A DNA stretch of 18,401 nt. It comes from Candidatus Peregrinibacteria bacterium (GTDB lineage: Bacteria > Patescibacteriota > Gracilibacteria > UBA1369). Below are positions 1 to 7,869 of the stretch, one piece after another. The stretch's first letter is position 1. Every line of letters begins with the position of its first letter. Location of the stretch: positions 1 to 18,401 of the forward strand of contig WJJQ01000077.1 in the NCBI GenBank assembly GCA_014729615.1. Reading direction: 5' to 3'. A model generated the notes under the pieces. That model saw only the letters and a program-made list of their open reading frames with translations. It made no database searches and was not told the origin of the DNA. The position numbers and the translations under genes are program-made.

Positions 1-30
1 GTGGTGTAATCAGCAACACTTGCCCATAAA

Positions 31-59
31 TTGCAAAAAAAGCAAAAAAATGTTAAAAT
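31..59 (+). promoter_or_regulatory. Sigma-70-like promoter for the L,D-transpeptidase gene
   Basis: A -35 box TTGCAA (31-36) and a -10 box TAAAAT (54-59) are separated by exactly 17 bp. A TG dinucleotide at 51-52 makes the -10 extended. Transcription would begin near 66, leaving a short A-rich leader before the ATG at 91. The promoter also argues against using the in-frame TTG at 31 as the start, because that codon is part of the -35 box. Confidence 0.6.
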
Positions 60-90
60 AATACAAAACAAAAAAATAAAAAACAAAAAA

Positions 91-1062
91 ATGAAAAGAA
101 AACTAATTCTAATTTCACTCATTTCGCTACTTTTTGCTTTGCCGCTTTTTGCAAGCGCGCAAACAGAAAATTGTGACTTTCAAAAGCCCGAACAATTCAA
201 CTTTGACGCAAAATTTCTTGCCACAAGAAAAAATGGAAAAGTGGAGCCGGGTGAAGTTTTTGAAACAAAAATATACATCAAAAACACGGGCAACACTCCT
301 TGGTTTTCAGAAGACAGCGCTTGCGCTTGGCCAAAAATAAACCTTGGTACGGACAATGATCGTGACCGAAACAGCCCATTCCATACAAATACACTAATGT
401 GGGATTCCAACTGGAAACAACCAAACCGCATCAAAATGTCATCAAGCAGAGTAAATCCGGGTGAAATTGCCGAATTCACGTTTTGGAGCAGAGCGCCCCA
501 GAAAGACGGTTTTTTTCGTGAATACTACACACCGGTTGTGGAAGGTGTTAAATGGATGGAAAACGCGAAAACAAAATCTGACCTTATTGTAGGCACGGGA
601 AACATCAATCCGGAAAACAAAGACCTTTTACAATATATCGATAAAAGCTTGGATCTTTCCGAAATCAACTTGGAAGGAGATAAAAACATTTTGGTTGATA
701 TTTCCGACCAAAAAATGTGGCTGAGAGTCGGTGATCTTAGCATTCGAGAATTTCCGGTAAGCACGGGAACATACCGAACCCCCACCCCCATAGGAGAAAC
801 ACGCATTATCAACAAGCAGGAAGTAAGAGTTGGCTCTGCATGGCCTCATTACATAATGCCAAAATGGATGATGTTCAGACACGGCGGTTACGGTATCCAC
901 GCATTGCCAAGTTTAGGTAATGACAATGGAGTTTTCTGGCGCGAAGCGTTAAACCATATTGGCACAAGAAGAAGCCATGGCTGCATCAGACTTTTACCAT
1001 GGGATGCCGAATATGCCTATGACTTTGCCGAAGTGGGAACTCCGGTAAAGGTGCAATACTAA
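91..1062 (+). CDS. Secreted L,D-transpeptidase (YkuD fold) with N-terminal Ig-like domain
   Basis: Predicted 323-aa exported enzyme of the YkuD/ErfK family, which forms L,D cross-links in peptidoglycan or attaches proteins to it. The ATG at 91 is chosen because it opens a textbook signal peptide (K/R-rich start, hydrophobic stretch, ASA-Q cleavage near residue 23). Residues about 35-165 contain NTGNTPW and other spaced tryptophans and resemble an NBR1/FW-type Ig-like domain; that assignment is tentative. The catalytic domain covers about 205-323: NILVDISDQKMWL opens it, H270 lies in YGIHALP, and the catalytic motif is SHGCIRL (C298). The gap between H270 and S295 is 24 residues, longer than the 14-17 of the classic motif. 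The gene ends tail-to-tail with the next gene and the two stops overlap by 4 nt. Confidence 0.85.
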   Translation: MKRKLILISLISLLFALPLFASAQTENCDFQKPEQFNFDAKFLATRKNGKVEPGEVFETKIYIKNTGNTPWFSEDSACAWPKINLGTDNDRDRNSPFHTNTLMWDSNWKQPNRIKMSSSRVNPGEIAEFTFWSRAPQKDGFFREYYTPVVEGVKWMENAKTKSDLIVGTGNINPENKDLLQYIDKSLDLSEINLEGDKNILVDISDQKMWLRVGDLSIREFPVSTGTYRTPTPIGETRIINKQEVRVGSAWPHYIMPKWMMFRHGGYGIHALPSLGNDNGVFWREALNHIGTRRSHGCIRLLPWDAEYAYDFAEVGTPVKVQY

Positions 1063-1673
1063 TTTCGAATAAACTCTCGAACAATAACTCTTATAGTTTC
1101 AAGAGTAAGTTTATCGTTCATTAAATAGGTAACAAATCTTTTCATGTCTCTGTCGATATGACGCGGATATCTACTTGGCCATAATGCTAAAAAGTGCTTT
1201 GAAACAGCAGTAAACAAAATTTCCGCATCTTCGGGGTCATTTAAATCCATGTCATTATAAAACTCTTTCACTCTATACAAACGTTGGGCAGTTGTTTCGA
1301 CAACATCATTCAATTCCAAGTCATGTAAAGTGTCTTTTATTGCAACAATATCGGCGGCAAATTCCTCATCGACCATTGCGTATTGATTACAGCCTCTATC
1401 AATGTAATTTTTTCTGTTAGGCTCGGTAACTTTTCTTGGCTCACCGATAACAACAGAAAAGGGTATTGGCGTGTCGTCGGGACCGGTAACCCCAATTGCT
1501 GAATTAACAAGTTTTGCGTTTGTCGCGCCAATGACATTGCCTATGTCCTCCGCTGCTTGTGCAGTGGTTGAAACCGAACCTCTGTCAGAGATTGTTCCCG
1601 GCGTTTTTCTTCTTTCAGGTCCTTTATAAGAACCGAAATTTCCTTCAATTAGTTTTCCCATCTTTTTTTTCAT
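1059..1673 (-). CDS. Hypothetical protein, 204 aa, unknown function
   Basis: I do not recognise this protein. It has no signal peptide or membrane segment. The N-terminal third (KGPERRKTPG and a Ser/Thr/Ala-rich stretch) looks disordered. The C-terminal half is mixed charged and helical, with DPEDAEILFTAVSKHF and a basic/aromatic stretch LWPSRYPRHIDRDMKRF. A second in-frame ATG four codons in (MGKLIEG) is an alternative start; neither has a Shine-Dalgarno. It is divergent from the helicase gene, and its stop overlaps the L,D-transpeptidase stop. The long uninterrupted frame, codon use like the neighbours and plausible upstream promoters support a real gene. Confidence 0.6.
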   Translation of the reverse strand: MKKKMGKLIEGNFGSYKGPERRKTPGTISDRGSVSTTAQAAEDIGNVIGATNAKLVNSAIGVTGPDDTPIPFSVVIGEPRKVTEPNRKNYIDRGCNQYAMVDEEFAADIVAIKDTLHDLELNDVVETTAQRLYRVKEFYNDMDLNDPEDAEILFTAVSKHFLALWPSRYPRHIDRDMKRFVTYLMNDKLTLETIRVIVREFIRN

Positions 1674-1822
1674 TAATTATGATTAGCTTCTTATAAAACA
1701 ATAAAATCATTAATTTGTCAATACTTCTTTTCGACACTCTTGATTATTGTTCAACTCTTTTTTAGTTATTAGGCTTGCAGCTAATCGTTTACTAATATAT
1801 TTTGCCCAATACTTAAGGGGTC

Positions 1823-1850
1823 ATAATAATCCTCTTTAACGGAATGTCAA
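1823..1850 (-). promoter_or_regulatory. Candidate promoter reading toward the 204-aa hypothetical gene
   Basis: On the minus strand TTGACA (1845-1850) is followed after 16 bp by TATTAT (1823-1828), a close match to the housekeeping consensus. It lies about 150 bp upstream of the 1673 start. A second perfect TTGACA (1716-1721) with a poorer AT-rich -10 (1692-1697, spacer 18) sits much closer and may be the main promoter. For the plus-strand helicase I see only a weak pair, TTGCAG (1775-1780) and TATATT (1796-1801), with a short 15-bp spacer. Confidence 0.4.
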
Positions 1851-1862
1851 TATTTTATCAGT

Positions 1863-4043
1863 ATGTCAAAAATTCTTGAAGGATTAAACGAAAAACAGCA
1901 AAAAGCGGTCATAAATACAGAGGGTCCTCTATTGGTAATTGCGGGCGCGGGTTCCGGTAAAACCAGGGCTTTGACGCATAGAATTGCCTACTTGATCAAA
2001 GAAAAAGGTATAAAACCCTGGAATATTTTGGCTGTAACTTTTACAAACAAGGCGGCCAACGAAATGAAAGAAAGAGTCAAACGACTGCTTAATGAAGAAA
2101 ACGAATCGGCTTTGCCGACTGTGGGAACCTTTCACGCCACTTGCGTTCGCATTTTACGAAAGCACATTCATCTTTTAGGATACGAAAACGCTTTTACAAT
2201 TTACGATACGGCTGATCAGCAAATATTAATGAAGCATGTAATGAAGGACTTGCAGATAGACGATAAACAGCTCAATCCGAAAGCGGTTTTAAATCATATT
2301 TCCAATGCGAAAAATCAGCTTTTGAATCCCGAAAAATACAGTCAGCTTGTATCCAACTATTTCACTGAAAAGGTGGCCGAAATTTACAGGCATTATCAAA
2401 ATCGATTACTTAAAAGCAGTGCTCTCGACTTCGACGATATTATTATGAAGACGGTAGAGCTCTTTCAAAAACAAACCGAAGTACTCGATTATTATCAGGA
2501 AAAATACAGATACATTTCGGTAGACGAGTACCAAGATACAAATCACGCCCAGTACGTTTTGACTAATCAACTTGCCGAAAAGTACAGAAACATTTGTGTT
2601 ATTGGCGATTCCGATCAAAGCATTTACAGTTTTCGCGGTGCGAATATTCAAAATATTCTTGATTTCGAAAAAGATTATCCCGAACTGAAAATTGTACTGC
2701 TTGAGCAAAATTACCGCTCCAGTCAGACAATACTGGACGCGGCCCACGGTATTATTAAACACAACAAACAACGAAAAGAAAAGAAACTTTGGACTGATCG
2801 TGACGGTGGTGACAAAATAGTTTTAAAGGCGCTTGAAAACGAACGTGAAGAAGGTGTCTTCATCGGTCATGAAATTGAGCAGTCGCTTAGAACACACGAA
2901 ACTCCTTCATATAAAGACTTTGTCGTTTTATACAGAACAAATGCCCAGTCGCGTGTAATGGAAGAAACATTTTTACGATTCGGAATTCCATATAAAATTA
3001 TAGGTGGAATCAAGTTTTACCAGCGCAAAGAAATAAAAGACATTGTCGCCTATTTGAGAGTAATCCAAAATACCGCTGACACGGTTAGTTTAACCAGAAT
3101 CATCAATACCCCTCCCCGTAAAATAGGCCCTAAAACCATTGAAACAGTTCAGCAATTTGCCCTCCAAACGGGCACTACGCTTTTCGAGTCCATGAGTAAT
3201 GCCGACCAATGTCCCGGTTTGGCGGAAAGTAAAGCTCAAGCATTAATAGATTTTACCAAATTAATAAAGGAACTGCAAAAAAAGAATGCCGAGTTTTCAG
3301 CAGCGGGAGTAATAAAACACGTGCTTGACTATTCAGGTTACAAAAAATTTATAAGTGACGGAACAATTGAAGGCGAAAGCAGACTGGAAAACATTTATGA
3401 ATTAATAAACGTTGCATCGAAATACGACAATCTGGAAGCGGGCATTTCACTTAACATATTCCTTGAAGAAATTGCGTTGATCGCCGATGTGGACAGTCTG
3501 GATGATGAAGATAACGCCGTTACAATGATGACTATTCACAGCGCCAAAGGTCTTGAATTCCCGGTGGTTTTTATAGCGGGACTCGAAGACGGAGTCTTGC
3601 CGCATTCAAGAAGCTTGCTCGAAAGAGACGAACTTGAAGAAGAAAGACGTTTAATGTATGTGGCCGTTACGCGCGCCCAGCATAAACTGTATTTACTCAG
3701 AGCCAAGAACCGCATGTTATATGGCGAAATAAGTTCAACCACACCATCACAATTCATTGCCAACATTCCAACCGAATTAATGGAAATGGATGAAAACGAT
3801 ACGCGCATACATAAAGGTAACCTGCAATCAGCCGATTTGGGGTATACCCCCATCCCTTTCGAAGAATATAATGAAAGTGAAGATAATCAACTTAACGATG
3901 GCGATAAAGTTCTTCACAATTCATTCGGTGAAGGCCGCGTGGTTTCAGTGATGGGAGGCGTGGCAACAATAGCTTTCGATAACCCGAAATACGGAGTCAA
4001 AAAACTTGCTCTTTCAATCGCTCCACTTAGAAAAATAAACTAA
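1863..4043 (+). CDS. pcrA: UvrD/PcrA-type superfamily 1A DNA helicase
   Basis: A 726-aa ATP-dependent 3'-5' DNA helicase of the UvrD/Rep/PcrA group, which act in nucleotide-excision and mismatch repair and in clearing replication forks. All SF1 motifs are visible in order: Q motif LNEKQQKAV (8-16), Walker A GAGSGKT (28-34), Ia AVTFTNKAANEMKER, II DEYQDT (221-226), III GDSDQSIYSFRGA (248-260), IV QNYRSS (282-287), V TIHSAKGLEF (from 557) and VI EEERRLMYVAVTRA (about 593-606). The C-terminal 50 residues (GDKVLHNSFGEGRVVSV) match the Tudor-like tail of PcrA. Length is normal. The ATG at 1863 lies just before the conserved Q motif; no Shine-Dalgarno precedes it. Whether it is the PcrA, UvrD or Rep orthologue cannot be settled by eye; the tail favours PcrA/UvrD. 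Confidence 0.93.
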   Translation: MSKILEGLNEKQQKAVINTEGPLLVIAGAGSGKTRALTHRIAYLIKEKGIKPWNILAVTFTNKAANEMKERVKRLLNEENESALPTVGTFHATCVRILRKHIHLLGYENAFTIYDTADQQILMKHVMKDLQIDDKQLNPKAVLNHISNAKNQLLNPEKYSQLVSNYFTEKVAEIYRHYQNRLLKSSALDFDDIIMKTVELFQKQTEVLDYYQEKYRYISVDEYQDTNHAQYVLTNQLAEKYRNICVIGDSDQSIYSFRGANIQNILDFEKDYPELKIVLLEQNYRSSQTILDAAHGIIKHNKQRKEKKLWTDRDGGDKIVLKALENEREEGVFIGHEIEQSLRTHETPSYKDFVVLYRTNAQSRVMEETFLRFGIPYKIIGGIKFYQRKEIKDIVAYLRVIQNTADTVSLTRIINTPPRKIGPKTIETVQQFALQTGTTLFESMSNADQCPGLAESKAQALIDFTKLIKELQKKNAEFSAAGVIKHVLDYSGYKKFISDGTIEGESRLENIYELINVASKYDNLEAGISLNIFLEEIALIADVDSLDDEDNAVTMMTIHSAKGLEFPVVFIAGLEDGVLPHSRSLLERDELEEERRLMYVAVTRAQHKLYLLRAKNRMLYGEISSTTPSQFIANIPTELMEMDENDTRIHKGNLQSADLGYTPIPFEEYNESEDNQLNDGDKVLHNSFGEGRVVSVMGGVATIAFDNPKYGVKKLALSIAPLRKIN

Positions 4044-4276
4044 TTCGATGAAGGCTGTTTTTCCGCTTCTTCACCTTGATATCTGTAAAAGTTCTTAAGC
4101 GATTCCAAAGTCCCGAAAGCGACGTTTTTTGTTCCGCAAACGTTGCATTTGTAAACGAACTTTCTGCCCACCGGTTTTGTTTCCACTATTTTTTCACAAT
4201 CCTTACAGAAAAAATAAATTGGCGGTTGTAAATTATTATTTAATTTAGGCTGATTATGTTGATGCTTTCCTTTCAT
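4040..4276 (-). CDS. Small zinc-ribbon protein, 78 aa
   Basis: A 78-residue protein with two CxxC pairs (CKDC, C24/C27, and CNVC, C44/C47) separated by 16 residues, the usual layout of a treble-clef or rubredoxin-like zinc ribbon. The N-terminus is rich in His, Gln and Asn and the C-terminus is polar, so only the centre looks folded. Such ribbons bind nucleic acid or protein; no specific role can be read here. Its start overlaps the stop of the upstream membrane-protein gene in TAATG (1-nt overlap), implying coupled translation. Its stop overlaps the pcrA stop on the other strand by 4 nt. Confidence 0.7.
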   Translation of the reverse strand: MKGKHQHNQPKLNNNLQPPIYFFCKDCEKIVETKPVGRKFVYKCNVCGTKNVAFGTLESLKNFYRYQGEEAEKQPSSN

Positions 4277-4932
4277 TAAAGATCGGTTCTAAAGGGTTGA
4301 TAAGTTTTTTGTTGGTTTTGTTTATTTGTGCCAACGGGTTGCTCGGGCCTACGTATTTGCGAAGCAATTGGAGTTTCGGGCACAGCTTTTTTAATACCTT
4401 CCACGGGTTTTTCATGCTCATTCGATAATGGCATTTTTTCAAGCGATTCACGGGTTTCACTTTGGAATTTTTTTATTTCGGATTCTCCTTCTCGCATGGC
4501 CAAATATGATCCCACAACAACCAATGCGGCGCCAATAAATGCAAAAAATAAACCAAACTGCGCGGTTTTTAAAGTAATGTTTAATCCAAATTTTGGATGA
4601 AAATAAACTGTGCTTACAGAGACCAGTAAAAATAAAGCAAAAGATCCCGCGATTAGCGTTACAATATTATCATTACCTTTAAAAAAATCTTTTTGAGTAG
4701 TCAGTTCAGAACCGATTACAAACAAATTCAATGCCGCCAATAAAAGTATTGTATACCCGGCAAAAAACTGAGGTCCCGTAATTCCCAAAAAAATCTGCCC
4801 GGTATTGAAACTGTCTATGTCGCTGTACCAAGGCATAAAAGTGCCCAGCAAAAGCAATATTGCTCCAATCCCTGTCATTTTTTTTGAAAATGAAAGCTCT
4901 GAAACCATTTTTCCGATACTTTTTTTAGGCAT
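4276..4932 (-). CDS. Four-helix integral membrane protein with soluble C-terminal tail
   Basis: A 218-aa protein with four clear hydrophobic segments at about 19-36, 56-75, 90-110 and 124-146. A 70-residue charged, Pro/Gln/Lys-rich tail follows and is probably cytoplasmic and unstructured. No family motif is recognised. The ATG at 4932 (MPKKSIGK) is preferred; an in-frame TTG two codons upstream would also be possible. It is the first gene of a two-gene unit with the zinc-ribbon gene. The pairing suggests the two products act together, but the sequence does not show how. Confidence 0.7.
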   Translation of the reverse strand: MPKKSIGKMVSELSFSKKMTGIGAILLLLGTFMPWYSDIDSFNTGQIFLGITGPQFFAGYTILLLAALNLFVIGSELTTQKDFFKGNDNIVTLIAGSFALFLLVSVSTVYFHPKFGLNITLKTAQFGLFFAFIGAALVVVGSYLAMREGESEIKKFQSETRESLEKMPLSNEHEKPVEGIKKAVPETPIASQIRRPEQPVGTNKQNQQKTYQPFRTDL

Positions 4933-4956
4933 AAACAAAAGTTAATTACAAACTAA

Positions 4957-4986
4957 ACTATAAATTAATTAACCCGATTTTGTAAA
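4957..4986 (-). promoter_or_regulatory. Candidate promoter of the membrane protein/zinc-ribbon unit
   Basis: Minus-strand TTTACA (4981-4986) and TATAGT (4957-4962) are separated by 18 bp. The predicted transcript start is about 20 nt before the ATG at 4932. The -35 box lies in the roughly 110-bp divergent region shared with the glycosyltransferase gene. Confidence 0.4.
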
Positions 4987-5043
4987 GCTAACTACACAAA
5001 GCAACAAAAAACCATTAATATGTGCCCGCTTTCTGATAAAATT

Positions 5044-6156
5044 ATGAAAATAGCAATTGATATTAGGTCGGCGGAAAAAGAAAAAACAGGAAAAGGTTGG
5101 TACACTTTTAACATTGTGAAAGAACTTCTGAAACTGGACCGCGAAAACCAATACTTTTTATATACCGCTCACAAAGACAAGCCTTTTGATTCGCGACAAA
5201 ACGTCGAATATGTATGCATTGATTCAAGTCCGTCAAAGTGGCATTTCAAGGTTTTAAAAGATTTGAATCAAAAAGAAGTGGACGTTTTTTTCGCGCCTTC
5301 CAGCTATATTATTCCCGCTTTCGCATCAAAAAAATTGAAAGTGGTATTAACGATTCACGATCTTGTGGCATTCCTTTTTCCGTCCAATCATCAGACACGC
5401 GCGGTCATTATTGAACGCCTTACCCTCAAGCAGGCTATCAAAAAAGCCGCTCATGTTATCACCGTATCCGAAAATACAAAGAAAGACATTATTGAAAAAT
5501 TCACTTATCCGAACGAAAAAATTACAGTGGCAAAGTGTTCGGCTTCAAAGACTTTTTTAAAGCCGATTCCCGAAAAAGATCTGCATGATTTCAAAAACAA
5601 AATGAAACTTCCCGACAAATTTATCTTGGGAGTAAGCACGATTGAACCGCGCAAGAACTTTCCCAATTTAATAAAAAGTTTCGTGCTGATTAAAAAACGC
5701 CACCCCGATTATAAGCTGGTTATAGCGGGTAAAAAAGGGTGGAAAACCAAAGAAGTGGACAAGGCTTTAAAAGAATTCAATCTGCATGACGATGTTATTT
5801 TTACGGGTTACATTAAAGAAAACGACCTGAGCAAACTATACAGACTGGCCGACGTTTTTGTTTTTCCATCGCTTTATGAAGGATTCGGTATTCCTCCGCT
5901 CGAAGCAATGTCGGCGGGGTGTCCGGTTGTGGCTTCAAATATATCGGCAATGCCCGAAGTGATTGGTGAAGCGGGATTAATTGTCGACCCGAAAAACGCC
6001 TACAAATTATCGGACGCCATAAGCAGTATCATTGAAAATGAACATGTTCGAGAAATGCTTATAGAAAGGGGATTAAGGCAAGTTGAAAAATTTTCATGGA
6101 CTGATTCGGCGCAAAAAATCCTTAATATTTTCATGCAATTAAAAAATGAAAATTAA
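5044..6156 (+). CDS. GT4-family glycosyltransferase (GT-B fold)
   Basis: A 370-aa cytosolic or membrane-peripheral glycosyltransferase of family GT4, retaining enzymes that use nucleotide-sugar donors. The ATG at 5044 starts the characteristic first strand MKIAIDIRSA; an ATG 24 nt upstream adds eight residues outside the conserved fold. The N-terminal domain includes TIHDLVAFLFP. The C-terminal domain has GVSTIEPRKNF and the donor-site EX7E motif in YEGFGIPPLEAM (E279 and E287), then GCPVVASNISAMPEVIGEAG. Donor and acceptor cannot be deduced; envelope or exopolysaccharide synthesis is likely given the S-layer and glycan exporter elsewhere in the window. Its end overlaps the NAD kinase start by 11 nt, so the two are probably cotranscribed. 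Confidence 0.9.
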   Translation: MKIAIDIRSAEKEKTGKGWYTFNIVKELLKLDRENQYFLYTAHKDKPFDSRQNVEYVCIDSSPSKWHFKVLKDLNQKEVDVFFAPSSYIIPAFASKKLKVVLTIHDLVAFLFPSNHQTRAVIIERLTLKQAIKKAAHVITVSENTKKDIIEKFTYPNEKITVAKCSASKTFLKPIPEKDLHDFKNKMKLPDKFILGVSTIEPRKNFPNLIKSFVLIKKRHPDYKLVIAGKKGWKTKEVDKALKEFNLHDDVIFTGYIKENDLSKLYRLADVFVFPSLYEGFGIPPLEAMSAGCPVVASNISAMPEVIGEAGLIVDPKNAYKLSDAISSIIENEHVREMLIERGLRQVEKFSWTDSAQKILNIFMQLKNEN

Positions 6157-7018
6157 ATCTATCGGCCTGACATCGAAAGATAAAATAGTAGGCAAAATAA
6201 AGGATATAAAAAAAATCATAAAACACTTAGAAGAAAAAAAAGTGGAGGTTCGCGTCGACGGTAATCTTGCCAAAGAACTGAAAATGCCAGCCTGCACGCG
6301 CAATGAACTTATGGAAGATTGTCAGGTTGTCATTATTTTCGGAGGTGACGGCACTATTTTAAAAACCGCGGGAACAATCGGAAAACACTCAGTGAAAATT
6401 CTTGGAATAAACTATGGTAATTTAGGATTCCTGACGGAATTAATGCCCGAAGACCTTTTTAAATGTCTTGATGATATTATTTACGAAAGAGTTAAATATG
6501 ATAAGCGCGAACTTTTACAGGTTACGCATATTCGCGACAATAAAAAACTGAACAAATACATAGCCATGAACGATGCCGTTATTAATCAGGGAATGTTTTC
6601 ACGGATCATCGATCTGCACATAGACGTAAACGACGCGCACGTAGTTGCGTTTAAAGCGGACGGCATGATAATCGCCACCCCAACCGGCTCTACCGCGCAC
6701 AGCCTCTCGGCCGGCGGCCCCATAGTACACCCCGCCATTGAATCAATAATTCTTACGCCCATATGTTCGGCAACCCTTTCATTAAGGCCGATAGTAATTC
6801 CCAACAATCAATGCGTAAAAATAACTATTGGCACCGAACGTAGCAAAGACCTTAATTTGGGCCTTACCATCGATGGCCAGACCACGGTGCCGTTACAGTT
6901 CAACGATGTTGTAAAAGTGGAAAAATCCAAAAAATGCGTACATATGTTACGCCTTGGAAAAACAGAGTACTACTCTACTCTGCGCAACAAGTTGGGATGG
7001 GGAAAAGTGTGTAAATAA
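6146..7018 (+). CDS. nadK: NAD kinase (ATP/polyphosphate-NAD kinase)
   Basis: A 290-aa cytosolic kinase that phosphorylates NAD to NADP, the only route to NADP. Diagnostic motifs are present: GGDGT (66-70) in FGGDGTILKTAG, the adjacent NYGNLGFLTEL, the NAD-contacting N142-D143 in AMNDAVINQG, and TPTGSTAHSLSAGGP (from 178). Length matches the bacterial family. Its ATG at 6146 lies inside the 3' end of the glycosyltransferase gene (11-nt overlap, different frame), so translation may depend on ribosomes finishing that gene. No clear plus-strand terminator follows; the hairpin at 7150-7175 might serve both directions but its T-run faces the minus strand. Confidence 0.93.
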   Translation: MKIKSIGLTSKDKIVGKIKDIKKIIKHLEEKKVEVRVDGNLAKELKMPACTRNELMEDCQVVIIFGGDGTILKTAGTIGKHSVKILGINYGNLGFLTELMPEDLFKCLDDIIYERVKYDKRELLQVTHIRDNKKLNKYIAMNDAVINQGMFSRIIDLHIDVNDAHVVAFKADGMIIATPTGSTAHSLSAGGPIVHPAIESIILTPICSATLSLRPIVIPNNQCVKITIGTERSKDLNLGLTIDGQTTVPLQFNDVVKVEKSKKCVHMLRLGKTEYYSTLRNKLGWGKVCK

Positions 7019-7143
7019 AGCCCGATTAATCGATTGACCAGTCACCCGACTAATCAAAAAACACTGTCAAAATCGTCGATCAGGCCTTACGCAAGCCGAA
7101 AAAAGCCCACAAAAAATGATTTCCGAGCTGATCAACCGACACT

Positions 7144-7175
7144 AAAAAAGCGGCTTTTCGCTAACGAAAAGCCGC
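7144..7175 (-). terminator. Intrinsic terminator of the HTH gene
   Basis: A perfect 11-bp stem (GCGGCTTTTCG at 7150-7160 with CGAAAAGCCGC at 7165-7175) encloses a 4-nt loop. Read on the minus strand it is followed directly by six T (7144-7149). It lies about 20 nt beyond the stop at 7196. It may also slow plus-strand transcription coming from nadK. Confidence 0.85.
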
Positions 7176-7195
7176 CTATTCAATTTGTAATAAAT

Positions 7196-7636
7196 CTACT
7201 TCCAGAATTGATACCATTTTTTGTCTTTCGGAGCCTCGATCAAATGCATTCTGTTTTCCAAAACAGCGTATTGATCCTGAAAGGTTTTAATTAATCCCAT
7301 CAGACTTTTTTTCATTTGTTCATTTTCATCTATAATTTCTTCAATTTTCTTATTCAGCGCTTTCAATTCACCAATAGAAGCATATTCATCCATCAAATCC
7401 ATTTGTTTCGGCTTTTTCGCGCTTAAACCGGTGCTTTTTCTTGCCGAAACCGGTTCTGTCATTCGCAGTTTATAAGTTTTAATCACGCTTTCACGCACAA
7501 TCATATAATTGTAACCCTGCGCGGTTTTTTTCTTTTTCGATTCGATTTTATTGGCTTTAATGGCGCGCCTGATTGTCTGTGGCGATTTGCCGCTCAGCTC
7601 GGCCGCCTCTTTAATGGTAATGTAAGTAACTGACAT
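7196..7636 (-). CDS. Small HTH DNA-binding protein with coiled coil
   Basis: A 146-aa protein. Residues 6-28 (ITIKEAAELSGKSPQTIRRAI) form a helix-turn-helix of the MerR/excisionase (HTH_17) kind, followed by a basic stretch (IESKKKKTAQGYNYMI) resembling the wing. A linker leads to a charged segment at about 86-134 with coiled-coil character, suggesting dimers or a partner protein. The chain ends in KKWYQFWK, an aromatic tail whose role is unknown. The target is unknown: it could be an autonomous transcription regulator or a nucleoid-associated factor. There is no integrase nearby, so a phage excisionase role is unlikely. It is transcribed alone, with its own promoter and strong terminator. 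Confidence 0.75.
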   Translation of the reverse strand: MSVTYITIKEAAELSGKSPQTIRRAIKANKIESKKKKTAQGYNYMIVRESVIKTYKLRMTEPVSARKSTGLSAKKPKQMDLMDEYASIGELKALNKKIEEIIDENEQMKKSLMGLIKTFQDQYAVLENRMHLIEAPKDKKWYQFWK

Positions 7637-7673
7637 AAAAATAGGGATCAGAGATATTAACTTTCATCGATCA

Positions 7674-7702
7674 ATATTAAATGCCGTCGCCCCTTTTTAC
7701 AA
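7674..7702 (-). promoter_or_regulatory. Candidate promoter of the HTH gene
   Basis: Minus-strand TTGTAA (7697-7702) and TAATAT (7674-7679) are 17 bp apart, about 40 nt before the ATG at 7636. The -10 box matches only four of six consensus positions. Confidence 0.35.
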
Positions 7703-7774
7703 GAAAATAAAATTGCATATGCCGAAAAGTGATTGTTGACTATACAATCGACTACCCGTTTGACTAATCAGAAA

Positions 7775-7851
7775 TGGTGGGTCCAACAGGGATCGAACCT
7801 GTGACCATCTGCTTAAAAGGCAGCTGCTCTACCTGACTGAGCTATGGACCC
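7775..7851 (-). tRNA. tRNA-Lys (anticodon TTT)
   Basis: The 77-nt minus-strand sequence folds as a complete cloverleaf. The acceptor stem GGGTCCA pairs with TGGACCC, the D arm is GCTC/GAGC, the anticodon loop CTTTTAA has anticodon TTT, the variable loop is 5 nt, and the T arm ACAGG-TTCGATC-CCTGT is intact. The discriminator is A and the CCA tail is encoded (7775-7777). The outermost anticodon-stem pair is G-A, the only mismatch noticed. It decodes AAA and AAG. Confidence 0.95.
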
Positions 7852-7869
7852 ACGTTTCAAAGCCCCACC

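Noticed and set aside
1681..1786. GATTAGC (1681) and GCTAATC (1780) inverted repeat in the pcrA divergent region
   Set aside because: Seven bases at a 92-bp distance in AT-rich DNA is easily chance.
5034..5042. TG-A-TAAAAT extended -10 just before the glycosyltransferase ATG
   Set aside because: Transcription from it would start downstream of the ATG at 5044, removing the conserved first strand.
7034..7294. 86-codon plus-strand open frame after nadK
   Set aside because: It runs through the terminator hairpin and antisense into the HTH gene, and the peptide is low-complexity basic; a chance frame.
7048..7770. GACTAATCA at 7048-7056 and 7762-7770 flanking the HTH gene next to tRNA-Lys, as a possible att duplication
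   Set aside because: Only 9 bp are identical, the tRNA 3' end is not duplicated and no integrase is present.
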